The notes under the pieces: model-generated
The model's input: the letters and a program-made list of their open reading frames with translations, nothing else
The model's database searches: none
Told to the model about the DNA's origin: nothing
DNA from: Terripilifer sp031921685
GTDB lineage: Bacteria; Pseudomonadota; Alphaproteobacteria; Rhizobiales; Beijerinckiaceae
Assembly: GCF_031921685.1 (NCBI RefSeq)
Contig: NZ_JAPDHU010000001.1
Location: forward strand, 1,674,001-1,738,000
DNA length: 64,000 nucleotides
Reading direction: 5' to 3'
Shown here: piece after piece, positions 50,613 through 62,278 of the stretch
How positions within the stretch are numbered: the first letter of the stretch is position 1
Layout of the letters: each line of letters opens with the position of its first letter
Position numbers and translations under genes: made by a program

Positions 50613-50705
50613 GGGATCCTCGGTTTGACGTTGAATTTCGCGGCTTTGCTACCGGCCCGCCGCCGGATTGGCAAGCGATCTGCTCATAGGGTTTGGCTGA
50701 TATGC

Positions 50706-50732
50706 AAAAAGCCGCCCCGGAGGGCGGCTTTT
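50706..50732 (-). terminator. Intrinsic terminator of acnA
   Basis: On the minus strand GCCGCCC-TCC-GGGGCGGC is followed by TTTTTG, about 30 nt past the acnA stop. Confidence 0.85.
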
Positions 50733-50760
50733 CAAAGGTTTGCCTTAACGCGGCGCCCGA

Positions 50761-53490
<2,730 letters not shown>

Positions 53491-53635
53491 TGGATGATCC
53501 CGGTTGAGTGGTGGGAGGGATTGACGGGGCTTATAGATAATTCCTGCGGCCCGCGCTACACGCTGATGAGTTGATTTTTCGTCTCACGTCGCAAGGCATC
53601 TCTCAAGACATCTCTCATGACAGGCTGGGACCGTT

Positions 53636-54334
53636 TTGCCTGATTTCTCGGCTTCTTCTTCTGCCGCGCCCGTCGCCATGCCGATCACAGGGCTCCGTGT
53701 GGCGGGTCTCGACCTGATCCGGGGCGAGCAGCAGCTCGCCCACCAGCTCAGGTTCACGGTTGCCGCCGGCACCGCTCTGGTGGTGGTCGGCGCCAACGGG
53801 TCGGGCAAATCGACCTTGCTGCGCTGTATTGCCGGGCTGCTGCCGTTCGAACGCGGCAGCATCGAACTCGAAGGCCGAGGCGAAACGCCGATCGCCGTCC
53901 TGTCCCACTATCTGGGACACCAGGAGGCGATGAAGCCGGCGCTCACCGTCGGCGAGAACCTGATTTTCTGGGCGCAGATGCTGCATTCTGAAGGCGCTGG
54001 CACCGCCGCAGGTTTGGCGCCGGCGGCCGCGCTGGAGCGGTTCGGTCTCGCGCATGTGGTTGATACACCGGCAGGTTATCTCTCCGCCGGGCAGCGCCGC
54101 CGGGCCGCGCTGGCTAGGCTTTTGGTGGTGTCGCGGCCGCTTTGGCTGCTCGACGAGCCGACGGCGGCGCTCGATGCGGCCTCGGTGAAAAAGCTCACCG
54201 AGGTCATGGCGGGACATCTGAATGCCGGGGGCCTGATCGTCGCCGCCACCCATGACGAACTCGGCATCGCGGCGCAGACGTTGCGCCTTGGTGAGCAGGT
54301 TGGCGAGCAGATTGACGAGGAAGACGGGCCATGA
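53636..54334 (+). CDS. ccmA: Heme exporter ATP-binding protein CcmA
   Basis: The 232-residue ABC ATPase powers release of holo-CcmE in cytochrome c maturation. Walker A GANGSGKST, signature LSAGQRRRAALARL, Walker B LWLLDEPTAALD and the switch His (AATHDEL) are intact. The start is uncertain: TTG 53636 (GGGA upstream) or ATG 53678, which fits the family length better but lacks a ribosome binding site. Its stop overlaps the ccmB start (ATGA). Confidence 0.9.
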   Translation: MPDFSASSSAAPVAMPITGLRVAGLDLIRGEQQLAHQLRFTVAAGTALVVVGANGSGKSTLLRCIAGLLPFERGSIELEGRGETPIAVLSHYLGHQEAMKPALTVGENLIFWAQMLHSEGAGTAAGLAPAAALERFGLAHVVDTPAGYLSAGQRRRAALARLLVVSRPLWLLDEPTAALDAASVKKLTEVMAGHLNAGGLIVAATHDELGIAAQTLRLGEQVGEQIDEEDGP

Positions 54335-54999
54335 TGGCCGCCTGCGGCGCTCTGTTCCTGCGCGAATTGCGCATCGCCCATCGCCTCGGCGGCGGGGCGA
54401 CGATCGGCGTCGTGTTCTTCCTGATTCTCGTCACCATTGTGCCCTTCGCCATCGGGCCCGATCTCAATCTTCTGTCGCGCATCGGGCCAGCGGTGCTGTG
54501 GATCGCGGCTCTGCTGGCGACCCTGCTCGGTCTCGACCGGCTGTTTCAATCGGATGCCGAGGACGGCTCTCTCGATCTTCTGCGCATGGCTGATCTGCCG
54601 CTGGAGCTGATCGTCGCGGTCAAATGCGCGGCCCATTGGGTGGCGACCTGTCTGCCGTTGGTCATTGCGGCGCCGCTGTTCGGTCTGATGCTTGCCGTCG
54701 ACGGCCTGGCGCTGGCGACGCTGACGGCGACACTTCTCGCTGGGACACCGGCTTTGACCTTCATCGGCGCGATCGGCGCGGCTTTGACCGCGAGCCTGCG
54801 GCGGGGCGGCCTGTTGATGGCGGTGATCGTTCTGCCCTTGACGATCCCGGTGCTTATCTTCGGCGTTTCGGCGGCGCAGGCGACCAGCGGCACCGTGCCG
54901 TTTCTCTCGCCCTTCCTGATTCTGGTGGCTTTGTCGCTGGGCGCGGTCGTTCTGGCGCCTTTTGCCGCAGCGGCGGCTTTGCGGGCCATGTCGCGATAA
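54331..54999 (+). CDS. ccmB: Heme exporter membrane protein CcmB
   Basis: The 222-residue membrane protein has six hydrophobic segments and the family features FLRELRIAHRLGG and QSDAEDGSLDLLRMADLPLE. With CcmA and CcmC it forms the ABC complex for heme handling. In related genomes ccmC follows directly; here the next ccm gene is 6.4 kb away. Confidence 0.93.
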   Translation: MMAACGALFLRELRIAHRLGGGATIGVVFFLILVTIVPFAIGPDLNLLSRIGPAVLWIAALLATLLGLDRLFQSDAEDGSLDLLRMADLPLELIVAVKCAAHWVATCLPLVIAAPLFGLMLAVDGLALATLTATLLAGTPALTFIGAIGAALTASLRRGGLLMAVIVLPLTIPVLIFGVSAAQATSGTVPFLSPFLILVALSLGAVVLAPFAAAAALRAMSR

Positions 55000-55120
55000 C
55001 TCGTCGCGCTAGCGTCACGACAAGCATCAATTTAGCACATCTCTATTGTTTCACGCATTGATTGCGTCGCGCGTGCTCCTGCGCCATTGTCGCCCGCAAA
55101 TCACAACAACAGGAGGAACG

Positions 55121-56098
55121 ATGTCCAAGTTGAAACTGATCTTCGGCTGCGGCCCGTATGATCGGATGGAGGCGCTGGCGACCGGCGAGGTGAAGCCGGA
55201 GGGTATTGATCTCGATTATCGGGCGATGGAAGACCCGCGCGAATTGTTCGACCGGCTGATGTCGAGCGACGATTTCGACATGGCGGAAATGTCGTCGTCG
55301 GAACACATCGCCAATACGGTGGCCGGTACCAGCCCGTTCGTTGCTCTGCCGGTGTTCCCGTCCAAGGTCTATCGCCACGGTTTCATCTGCTACAACCGCA
55401 AGTCCGGCATCAAGACGCCGAAGGATCTGGCCGGCAAGCGTATCGGCGTGCCGCTTTATACGATGAGCGCGGCGCTGTGGTGTCGCGGCATGCTGGAAGA
55501 CGAATATGGCGTCGATCTCTCCGACGTCACCTGGGTGCAGGGCAATATGCATTCGGCCGGCACGCACGGCAATCCGCATGCGCCGCCGTTGCTGCGGCCG
55601 ATCAAGCTCGAAAACAATGCGTCCGCGTCGCTCAGCCAATTGCTCAGCCGTGGCGAGATCGACGCGACCTTGGGCGCTTTGATCCCGGACAGTTTGGGCG
55701 TCGATCCCGATGTGGTGCGGATGTTCCCGAACTTCCGCGAGGTCGAGATTGATTATTACAAGCGCACGAAAATCCATCCGATCATGCATCTCATCGTCAT
55801 CCGCAAAAGCGTGTTCGAGAAGAACCCGTGGATGGCCAAGCCGCTTTACGAGGCGTTCGAAGCCTCGAAACGCAGCATGTGGGAGAAGCTGCAATATTCC
55901 GGCGCGCAACGTGTCATGCTGCCCTGGCTTTACGCGGAGATCGATACGATCAAGCAGACGTTCGGCGACGATCCCTGGCCCTATGGGCTCAAGGCCAATA
56001 TGCCGACCTTGACGAAGGCGATCGAATATATGCATCGCGACGCCATGATCGCGCGCAAACCCGCCATGGATGAACTCTTCGTGGATGTGGGAGCCTAA
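55121..56098 (+). CDS. Pht5-like (4,5-dihydroxyphthalate decarboxylase family) protein
   Basis: The 325-residue protein has the NMT1/SBP-like fold of the Pht5 family: LIFGCGPYDRMEALATGEV, FDMAEMSSSEHI, the KRIGVPLYTMSAALWCRGML segment. It lacks any signal peptide, so it stays in the cytoplasm, which supports an enzyme (decarboxylase) over a transport protein. AGGAGG precedes ATG 55121. It is the first of three genes, followed by a class II aldolase and a TctC protein. Substrate is not established. Confidence 0.7.
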   Translation: MSKLKLIFGCGPYDRMEALATGEVKPEGIDLDYRAMEDPRELFDRLMSSDDFDMAEMSSSEHIANTVAGTSPFVALPVFPSKVYRHGFICYNRKSGIKTPKDLAGKRIGVPLYTMSAALWCRGMLEDEYGVDLSDVTWVQGNMHSAGTHGNPHAPPLLRPIKLENNASASLSQLLSRGEIDATLGALIPDSLGVDPDVVRMFPNFREVEIDYYKRTKIHPIMHLIVIRKSVFEKNPWMAKPLYEAFEASKRSMWEKLQYSGAQRVMLPWLYAEIDTIKQTFGDDPWPYGLKANMPTLTKAIEYMHRDAMIARKPAMDELFVDVGA

Positions 56099-56101
56099 AT
56101 C

Positions 56102-56857
56102 ATGGATATCGTCAAAACCGCCATCCGCGACGTCGTCATCGCCAATCGCATCCTGGCCTATGAGCATGTGCTCGATGCCTATGGCCACGTCAGCATGCGT
56201 CATCCGCTCGATCCGAAACGCTATCTCTTGGCGCGTTCGCTGAGCCCCGGCATCGTCACCGAGGCCGACATCATCGAATTCCATCTCGACGGCACGCCCG
56301 TGTCACCAGATGAGAAGCGGCCGCTCTATCTCGAGCGGTTCATTCACGGCGGCGTCTACGAGAAGCGCCCCGACGTGATGGCGGTGATCCATTCCCATGC
56401 GGAGGACGTGCTGCCCTTCACCATTTCGCGACGCAAGCTGCGACCTGTCCTGCATGCGGTTGGCAATATGGGATCGACCGTGCCGGTGTGGGATATCGCC
56501 GAGAAATTCGGCGATCGCACCACTTTGCTCGTGACCAATATGGAGCAGGGCCGCGATCTCGCCGGCTGTCTCGATTGCAATCGCGTCGCCTTGATGCGCG
56601 GCCACGGCTTCGTCTGCACCGGCGTGACAATCCAAGATCTGGTGCGCCTGGCCGTTTATATTCCGAAGAACGCGCGCGTGCAGATGGCGGCCATGCGCAT
56701 GTGTCTTGGTGACGATGAGAACGAGATCAGGGCTCTGTCACAGGGCGAGATCGAAGCGCGTCTGGCGCTCGATCCCAAATCGCCGGCCATGCTGCGCGGC
56801 TGGGAATATTGGGCGCGGGAGGCAGGCTGTGGCGATCTGCTTGGCGAACTTTATTAA
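56102..56857 (+). CDS. Class II aldolase/adducin family protein
   Basis: The 251-residue metal enzyme has the zinc ligands in VIHSHAED and MRGHGFV, as in fuculose aldolases and in ring-acid decarboxylases such as 3,4-dihydroxyphthalate 2-decarboxylase. Start YGHVSMRHP is a family signature (G-N/H-x-S-x-R). It follows the Pht5-like gene by 3 nt. A decarboxylase role fits the LigB neighbour; aldol cleavage is the alternative. Confidence 0.8.
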   Translation: MDIVKTAIRDVVIANRILAYEHVLDAYGHVSMRHPLDPKRYLLARSLSPGIVTEADIIEFHLDGTPVSPDEKRPLYLERFIHGGVYEKRPDVMAVIHSHAEDVLPFTISRRKLRPVLHAVGNMGSTVPVWDIAEKFGDRTTLLVTNMEQGRDLAGCLDCNRVALMRGHGFVCTGVTIQDLVRLAVYIPKNARVQMAAMRMCLGDDENEIRALSQGEIEARLALDPKSPAMLRGWEYWAREAGCGDLLGELY

Positions 56858-56879
56858 AAAACAAAAACGGGAGGGAAGA

Positions 56880-57899
56880 ATGTTGAAAGCCAGAGCCATT
56901 CTGACATCGGCAGCGATTGCGTTTGCGCCGGTGGCGCAGGCGCAACCGGTCGCCGATTTCTACAAGGGCAAGGTGGTTTCGATTCTCATCGGCTTTCCGC
57001 CAGGTGGCGGCTATGACGCCAATGCGCGCCTGCTGGCGCGCTACATGGGCCGCTATATTCCTGGCGAGCCCAATCTGGTGCCGTCCAACATGCCGGGCGC
57101 CGGTTCGCTGGTCGCCGCCAACTACACTTACAACGTGGCTCAGGCCGACGGCACGGTCTTCACCATTTTCGCGCCGTCGACGGCGATGGAGCCGATCCTC
57201 GGCAATAAGACGGCGCGGTTTGATCCGGCGAAATTCTCCTGGATCGGCTCAATGGCGCAGGAAGTGGCCTATTGCGGTGTCTGGCAAGGGCCGGGTGTCG
57301 CCACTTCCTGGGCCGATGCGATGAAGCAGGAGGTGATCTTCGGCGGCGGCGCCACCTCCGCCATCACCTATCAGCACCCGATGGTGCTGAAGAATGTGCT
57401 CGGCGCCAAATTGAAGATCGTGCCGGGCTATCCTGGCACGCGCGAGATCAATCTCGCCATGCAGCGCGGCGAGGTGCACGGTTCCTGCGGCCTGTTCGTG
57501 TCGTCAATCGCGACGCAATGGGCCAAGGAGGTCGCCAGCGGCCAGCTCAAACTGGTGTTGCAGATGGGATCGAAGACCACCGATCGCTACGGCAAGGTGC
57601 CGAGCGTCTTCGATTTCGCCAAGACCGAAGAAGACAGGCAGATCCTCGACGTTCACTTCGGCCAGCTTCTGCTGTCGCGGCCCTTCGCGGCGCCACCCAA
57701 CGTGCCGGCCGATCGGCTGGCGGCACTGCGCACGGCTTTCATGGCGACGATGAAGGATAAGGAGTTTTTGGCCGAGGCGACGAAGGCCGGGCTCGATGTC
57801 GATCCGGCGACCGGCGATGAAATCCAGGCGATCCTGGCGAAGTTCGCCGGCTTCCCGCCGGAGGTGTTGCGTAAGGCCGATGAGGCGATGGGGCGGTAG
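56880..57899 (+). CDS. Tripartite tricarboxylate transporter binding protein (TctC/Bug)
   Basis: The 339-residue protein has a signal peptide (IAFAPVAQAQ) and the TctC/Bug fold (VSILIGFPPGGGYDANARLL, NMPGAGSLVAANYTY). It binds organic or aromatic acids for TctAB uptake, but no tctA or tctB is in the window. GGAGGGAAGA precedes the ATG. Its 3' end faces the LigB gene across repeat copy D. Confidence 0.85.
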   Translation: MLKARAILTSAAIAFAPVAQAQPVADFYKGKVVSILIGFPPGGGYDANARLLARYMGRYIPGEPNLVPSNMPGAGSLVAANYTYNVAQADGTVFTIFAPSTAMEPILGNKTARFDPAKFSWIGSMAQEVAYCGVWQGPGVATSWADAMKQEVIFGGGATSAITYQHPMVLKNVLGAKLKIVPGYPGTREINLAMQRGEVHGSCGLFVSSIATQWAKEVASGQLKLVLQMGSKTTDRYGKVPSVFDFAKTEEDRQILDVHFGQLLLSRPFAAPPNVPADRLAALRTAFMATMKDKEFLAEATKAGLDVDPATGDEIQAILAKFAGFPPEVLRKADEAMGR

Positions 57900-57915
57900 G
57901 TCCGGCTCAGTCTAT

Positions 57916-58067
57916 GTGTCATCCCGGACGCGTTGAAAACGCGATCCGGGACCCAGGGGCAACAAACGAAGTGCTGCTCGTTGGAAGCGCCCTTGGGTGC
58001 CATTCGAGATTCGTCCACACGCCCCTGGGTCCCGGATCACTTGCTGCGCAAGTGTCCGGGATGACAC
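57916..58067. repeat. Convergent-junction repeat, copy D
   Basis: The element lies between the TctC gene (+) and the LigB gene (-). Left hairpin: outer CCCGGA/TCCGGG, inner CGCGTT/AACGCG, loop GAA, bulged A. Right hairpin: inner CACTTGC/GCAAGTG, loop TGC. Ends read GTGTCATCC and GGATGACAC. Confidence 0.85.
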
Positions 58068-58086
58068 CGTGGGCTTCGGGAACCCG

Positions 58087-59076
58087 TCACCCCCAGATGG
58101 CGAAGCCCATGCCGCAGCCGGTGCCGGCGAGCGAACGATAGCAGGGCACATAGTCCTGCCACTGCGTGTCGAGATGTTCGCAGGCGCCCGCCACCGTCAG
58201 CCAGTTGCGCACTTCTGACGTGCCGGAATTGAGCTTGTTCATCGGAATGGCGCGCAGCCAGTCGGCGTTCTTATTGCGGAAAGCTTCGAGCAGCGCGAGG
58301 TCCAGCTCTTCGTTGATGGTGAAATGGCTGAGGCCGCCGGAGGCGAGAATGCCGACGCGGCGCTGTTCCGGCCAGGCGCGCACGGCGGCGGCGATGGCGC
58401 GGCCGAGATCGTAGCAGCGGCGCGGGCGCGGCTGGTTCGGCGGGAAATAGGTGTTGAGCGCGATCGGCACGATCGGCACGATTTCCTGCGGCATCAAACG
58501 CTGATGCACGAAGCCGAAAGCATGGCCCTCGCCATGGTCCTTGCCGAGGCGCTTGGCATGGCTGATATCGAAATCGGCCTCCATCAGCGCATTGGTGAGA
58601 TGGCGGGCCAGGCTGGCATCGACCGGATATTCGATCGAACCGTTGGTGACGTGATATTGCTGGCGTGCCGTGCGCCACCAATCCGGCGCATCCTCGTCCA
58701 TATGCAGCGGATTGTTGAGAATGGTCTCGCCGGAATAGATCAGGATCGACGGCATGTTGTCGTCGAAGAACTGTTCGTGCTGATCGTCGCCGACGATGAT
58801 GAGCGTATCCAGCTCGTGCAGCTGAATGACCTTCGCCAGCTTTTCGATATTGGCCGTGCAGCGCGCCGCGCGCTGCTGCATCACCGGCGCCGTGATCTGT
58901 TCGGCGAGCGACGGGCGGGCGAGTTCGACAAGCTCGCCGAAGGTGCGCGGATTGCCGTCGCGATCGATCAGCTTGCGGCCGCTTTTGTCGATCTCGGCAT
59001 GTTTGGGATAGTCCTCGGCCGGCGTGGCGAGCATGGGCGAATGGGACGTGCCGATGCCCAAGACGATCTCAGCCAT
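58087..59076 (-). CDS. LigB-family class III extradiol dioxygenase
   Basis: The 329-residue protein resembles the catalytic beta subunit of protocatechuate 4,5-dioxygenase and related class III enzymes: GIGTSHSPML (Fe-ligand His at 12), GDDQHEQFFDDN, GEGHAFGFVHQ and LASGGLSHFTINEELD. It would cleave a catechol-type ring in the meta position with Fe2+. The LigA-type small subunit is missing nearby, so it may act alone like DesB/gallate-type enzymes. It is last in a unit of two binding proteins. Confidence 0.82.
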   Translation of the reverse strand: MAEIVLGIGTSHSPMLATPAEDYPKHAEIDKSGRKLIDRDGNPRTFGELVELARPSLAEQITAPVMQQRAARCTANIEKLAKVIQLHELDTLIIVGDDQHEQFFDDNMPSILIYSGETILNNPLHMDEDAPDWWRTARQQYHVTNGSIEYPVDASLARHLTNALMEADFDISHAKRLGKDHGEGHAFGFVHQRLMPQEIVPIVPIALNTYFPPNQPRPRRCYDLGRAIAAAVRAWPEQRRVGILASGGLSHFTINEELDLALLEAFRNKNADWLRAIPMNKLNSGTSEVRNWLTVAGACEHLDTQWQDYVPCYRSLAGTGCGMGFAIWG

Positions 59077-59105
59077 GGTCTTCTCCTTTTCTTCTTTTTG
59101 TTCGA

Positions 59106-60059
59106 TCAGCGCGGAATGATCTGGAACAGGTCCTTGATCTGAGCCTCGGTCAGCGGCGCGGCGATATATTTATAGGTCACGGCGTCGGGCATGATTTCGG
59201 CCAGGCCGACGACCTTGTCGGGATCGATGGCGGATTTGGCGAAGAATTCATCGCGCGTGCGCTTGGCGATCGCTTCCGACACGCCGGCGAATTCGGCATA
59301 GGTCTTCAGCATGGCAGGATCGTCATACATGCGGTCTATGGTTTCGCGATAAGCCTTCATGAAGCGTTCGAGCTGCGGCTTCTTGTTCTGCAGGGTTTGC
59401 GCATGCACGTCGAGCAGGCGCACGGTCTGGTTCTTGAACGCGGTGTCATTGCCGGTGGCGATGACGCGGATTTTCTTCTGGTCGATGAAATCGAGGCTCG
59501 ATGGCGGCGCCGACCAGCCCATGTCGACCTGGCCGGACATCACCTGCGTCAAGGTCGAGGACGGACTGCCGGTGGCGACCGGCCGGGCCTTCAGCTTCAT
59601 CTCGTTGATGAAAGCGGTGACGATGCCGTGTGTCGAGGAGCCGTTGGTCGAATAGGCGATGGTCTTGCCGTCCATGTCCTTCATAGTCTTCACGGGCGAA
59701 TCTTCGCGCACATACCAGAAGAGATCGCCGGCGCCGGTTGATTGTGCGCCGATGACGCGGATGGGCGCGCCTTTCGAGAAGGCGCCCAACGTGCCCATGA
59801 TGCCGGCGGCGACGCCGACGTCGACGGATTGCGACAGCACCGCCTGAATGGTTTCGCCACTGCCCTGGGTCCAGAGGATCTCAAGTTCCAGACCTTGCTT
59901 CTTGAAGATGCCGGCGCGCTGGCCGATTTCGGGAACGGCAGAATCCCAATTGCCGCGCTGGCCCACGGCCAATTTCAATTTGTCTTGTGCGAAGGTGGGC
60001 AAAGCCGTCAAAGCGACAGCGAGAAAAAGACCAGTACGGATCAGTTTCGAACCCATCAT
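59106..60059 (-). CDS. NMT1/SsuA-like ABC substrate-binding protein
   Basis: The 317-residue protein has a signal peptide (ALTALPTFAQ) and a nitrate/sulfonate/taurine-type binding fold (KLKLAVGQRGNWDSAVPEIG, TLTQVMSGQVDMGWSAPP). It is highly similar to the next gene upstream. GGAGGAAACAAAAG precedes two ATGs; I chose the first (60059). No permease or ATPase is adjacent. Confidence 0.83.
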   Translation of the reverse strand: MMGSKLIRTGLFLAVALTALPTFAQDKLKLAVGQRGNWDSAVPEIGQRAGIFKKQGLELEILWTQGSGETIQAVLSQSVDVGVAAGIMGTLGAFSKGAPIRVIGAQSTGAGDLFWYVREDSPVKTMKDMDGKTIAYSTNGSSTHGIVTAFINEMKLKARPVATGSPSSTLTQVMSGQVDMGWSAPPSSLDFIDQKKIRVIATGNDTAFKNQTVRLLDVHAQTLQNKKPQLERFMKAYRETIDRMYDDPAMLKTYAEFAGVSEAIAKRTRDEFFAKSAIDPDKVVGLAEIMPDAVTYKYIAAPLTEAQIKDLFQIIPR

Positions 60060-60163
60060 CTTTTGTTTCCTCCGCACGATTGTTGTTGTGGTTGTCGATC
60101 AAAGTGTTGAAATCGCGTGCGCCATAACAGGAAAGCCGCACAGCGGCAATCATGCGCACTCAG

Positions 60164-60196
60164 ATCGAACCGATCGGCTTATGCGATCGGTTCGAT
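60164..60196 (-). terminator. Strong hairpin between the twin binding-protein genes
   Basis: A perfect 13-bp inverted repeat (ATCGAACCGATCG / CGATCGGTTCGAT, 7-nt loop) starts 11 bp after the stop of the upstream binding-protein gene. It lacks a U-run on the minus strand, so it may stabilise or attenuate rather than end the transcript. Confidence 0.5.
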
Positions 60197-60207
60197 GATG
60201 TTTTGGT

Positions 60208-61179
60208 TTAGCGCGGCGGAATCTGGATCAGCTCCTTGAGCTGCGCATCGGTGAGTGGCGCCGCGATATATTTGAAATTGACCGCATCGGGCATGATCTC
60301 GGCGAGACCGACGACTTTGTCGGGATCGATCGAGGCGGGCGGGAAGAACTGATCGCGGGTGCGCTTGGCCACTTGTTCGGGAATGCCGACGAAGTCGGCA
60401 TAGATCTTCAGCGCCGCCGGATCCTTGTACATCATGTCGATGGTTTCGCGATAAGCCTTCATATAGCGGTCGATCGCCGCCTTCTTGCCCTGCAGGGCCG
60501 AGACATTGGTGATGACGAGGCGCACCGTCTGGCCCTTGAAGCCCGTGTCATTGCCGGTGGCGATGATGCGGATTTTGTTCTGGTCGAGCAGATCGAGGCC
60601 GAAGGGCGGCGCCGACCAGCCGATGTCGATCTGGCCGGACATGACTTGCGTCAAGGTGGCGGAGGGACCGCCGGTGCCTGTCGGCGTTGCCTTGACGCCG
60701 AGTTCCTTGACGAAAGCCGTCACCACGCCATGGGTCGAGGAACCGTTGGTGGAATATGAGATGGTCTTGCCGGCAACGGCGTCCTTGAGCGACTTGATCG
60801 GCGAATCCGCCTTCACATACCAGAACAGATCGCCGGCGCCCGTGGTCTCGGCGCCTATGATGCGCACCGGAGCGTTCTTGGAGAAGGCGCTGAGCGTGCC
60901 CATGATGCCGGCGCCGATGCCGATGTCGGCCGAACCGCCGATGACCGCCTGCTGGGTCTCGCCGCCGCCCTGGGTGTAGAGCAGCTCCAATTCCAGGTTA
61001 TGTTTCTTGAAGATGCCGGCGCGCTGGCCGATTTCGGAGACCGACGTGTCCCAGTTGCCGCGCTGTCCGACCGCCAATTTCAGCTTATCCTGAGCCAGAG
61101 CTTGGCCGGCGATGAAGATGGCCGTCGCGGCGATCGCCAGTTTCCAACCTGCTTGGTGCGAAACCCTCGAAATCGTCAT
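60208..61179 (-). CDS. NMT1/SsuA-like ABC substrate-binding protein, paralogue
   Basis: The 323-residue protein has a signal peptide (FIAGQALAQ) and mirrors its downstream neighbour nearly motif by motif (KLKLAVGQRGNWDTSVSEIG, TLTQVMSGQIDIGWSAPP, FKYIAAPLTDAQLKEL), so the two arose by tandem duplication. AGGGAGGG precedes ATG 61179. It is divergent from ccmC and likely drives the unit ending with the LigB gene. Confidence 0.83.
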   Translation of the reverse strand: MTISRVSHQAGWKLAIAATAIFIAGQALAQDKLKLAVGQRGNWDTSVSEIGQRAGIFKKHNLELELLYTQGGGETQQAVIGGSADIGIGAGIMGTLSAFSKNAPVRIIGAETTGAGDLFWYVKADSPIKSLKDAVAGKTISYSTNGSSTHGVVTAFVKELGVKATPTGTGGPSATLTQVMSGQIDIGWSAPPFGLDLLDQNKIRIIATGNDTGFKGQTVRLVITNVSALQGKKAAIDRYMKAYRETIDMMYKDPAALKIYADFVGIPEQVAKRTRDQFFPPASIDPDKVVGLAEIMPDAVNFKYIAAPLTDAQLKELIQIPPR

Positions 61180-61370
61180 GCATCCCTCCCTATATCGCTG
61201 ATGTGGCGGCCTCTCCGGGTATTGCCCATCCGATAATGGGCAGCGATAGCAAGAAACCCTAAAGTCGGCAAACAAATGATCCGGCGGGTGTAATTTGCCG
61301 CTGTAATTTGATCGAACCGTGACCAGAGGGCGCGTTGCCATGGGCGCCTGGGAGCAATAGACGTTTCTCG

Positions 61371-62126
61371 ATGCTGAAATATGCCAATCCTGCCAATTTC
61401 CTCTGGCTTGCCGACCGTTTGATCCCCTGGCTCGGCGGGGCTGCCGCCGTGGTGCTGGCGGTCGGTCTCTATCTGGCGTTCTTCGTCGCGCCGGCCGACT
61501 ACCAGCAGGGCGAAACGGTACGGATCATGTTCATTCATGTGCCGGCCGCCTGGCTGTCGATGTTCTGCTATGGGCTGATGGGCCTGTCGGCGCTCGGCAC
61601 TCTGGTGTGGCGCCATCCTTTGGCCGATGCGGCGCAGCAGGCGGCGGCGCCTTTGGGCGCGGCCTTCACCTTCATCTGCCTCGTCACCGGTTCGCTCTGG
61701 GGCAAGCCGATGTGGGGCACGTGGTGGGTGTGGGATGCCCGGCTTACCTCGGTGCTGGTGCTGTTCATCATCTATCTTGGCCTCATCGCTCTGTGGCGCA
61801 CCATCGAGGAGCCGGCGCTGGCCGGCCGCGCAGCGGCGATCCTGACCCTGGTCGGTTGCGTCAATCTGCCGATCATCAAATTCTCCGTCGACTGGTGGAA
61901 TACGCTGCATCAGCCGGCATCGGTCTTCCGCCTTGGCGGCCCGACCATCCATCCGTCCATGTTGTGGCCACTGCTGTTGATGGCGCTCGGCGCCACTTTG
62001 CTTTTCCTCACCCTGCATCTGATGGCGACGCGCAATGAAGTGCTGCGGCGCCGGTTACGCCGGCTCACCATCGTGGCGGCGCAGCGCGGCGAGCGGGCGC
62101 CGCTGGCGGCCGGAAAGGTGGTGTGA
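61371..62126 (+). CDS. ccmC: Heme exporter protein CcmC
   Basis: The 251-residue membrane protein has the tryptophan-rich heme motif WGTWWVWDARLTS and the heme-ligand histidines in FIHVPAAW and FSVDWWNTLHQP. It loads heme onto CcmE. ATG 61371 is preferred; TTG 61335 is possible. Its own promoter must lie in the 191-bp gap shared with the divergent binding protein. Stop overlaps ccmD start (TGATG). Confidence 0.93.
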   Translation: MLKYANPANFLWLADRLIPWLGGAAAVVLAVGLYLAFFVAPADYQQGETVRIMFIHVPAAWLSMFCYGLMGLSALGTLVWRHPLADAAQQAAAPLGAAFTFICLVTGSLWGKPMWGTWWVWDARLTSVLVLFIIYLGLIALWRTIEEPALAGRAAAILTLVGCVNLPIIKFSVDWWNTLHQPASVFRLGGPTIHPSMLWPLLLMALGATLLFLTLHLMATRNEVLRRRLRRLTIVAAQRGERAPLAAGKVV

Positions 62127-62278
62127 TGGGCGAACATGCGGGCTTCATCATCGCCGCCTATGCGGTGACCGTCGCCGTCATCCTTGGCGTCATCGGCTGG
62201 ACGCTGTTCGACCATGCGCGGCTGAAGCGCGCGCTACAGCGCTTTCCGGCGCGCGGCGAACTGGATGGTGGCGCATGA
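62126..62278 (+). CDS. ccmD: Heme exporter small subunit CcmD
   Basis: The 50-residue protein starts MGEHAGFIIAAYAVTVAVIL, one membrane helix with the conserved Tyr, followed by a basic HARLKRALQRF tail: the classical CcmD layout. It stabilises the CcmABC-CcmE complex. It overlaps ccmC by 1 nt and ccmG by 4 nt. Confidence 0.88.
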   Translation: MGEHAGFIIAAYAVTVAVILGVIGWTLFDHARLKRALQRFPARGELDGGA

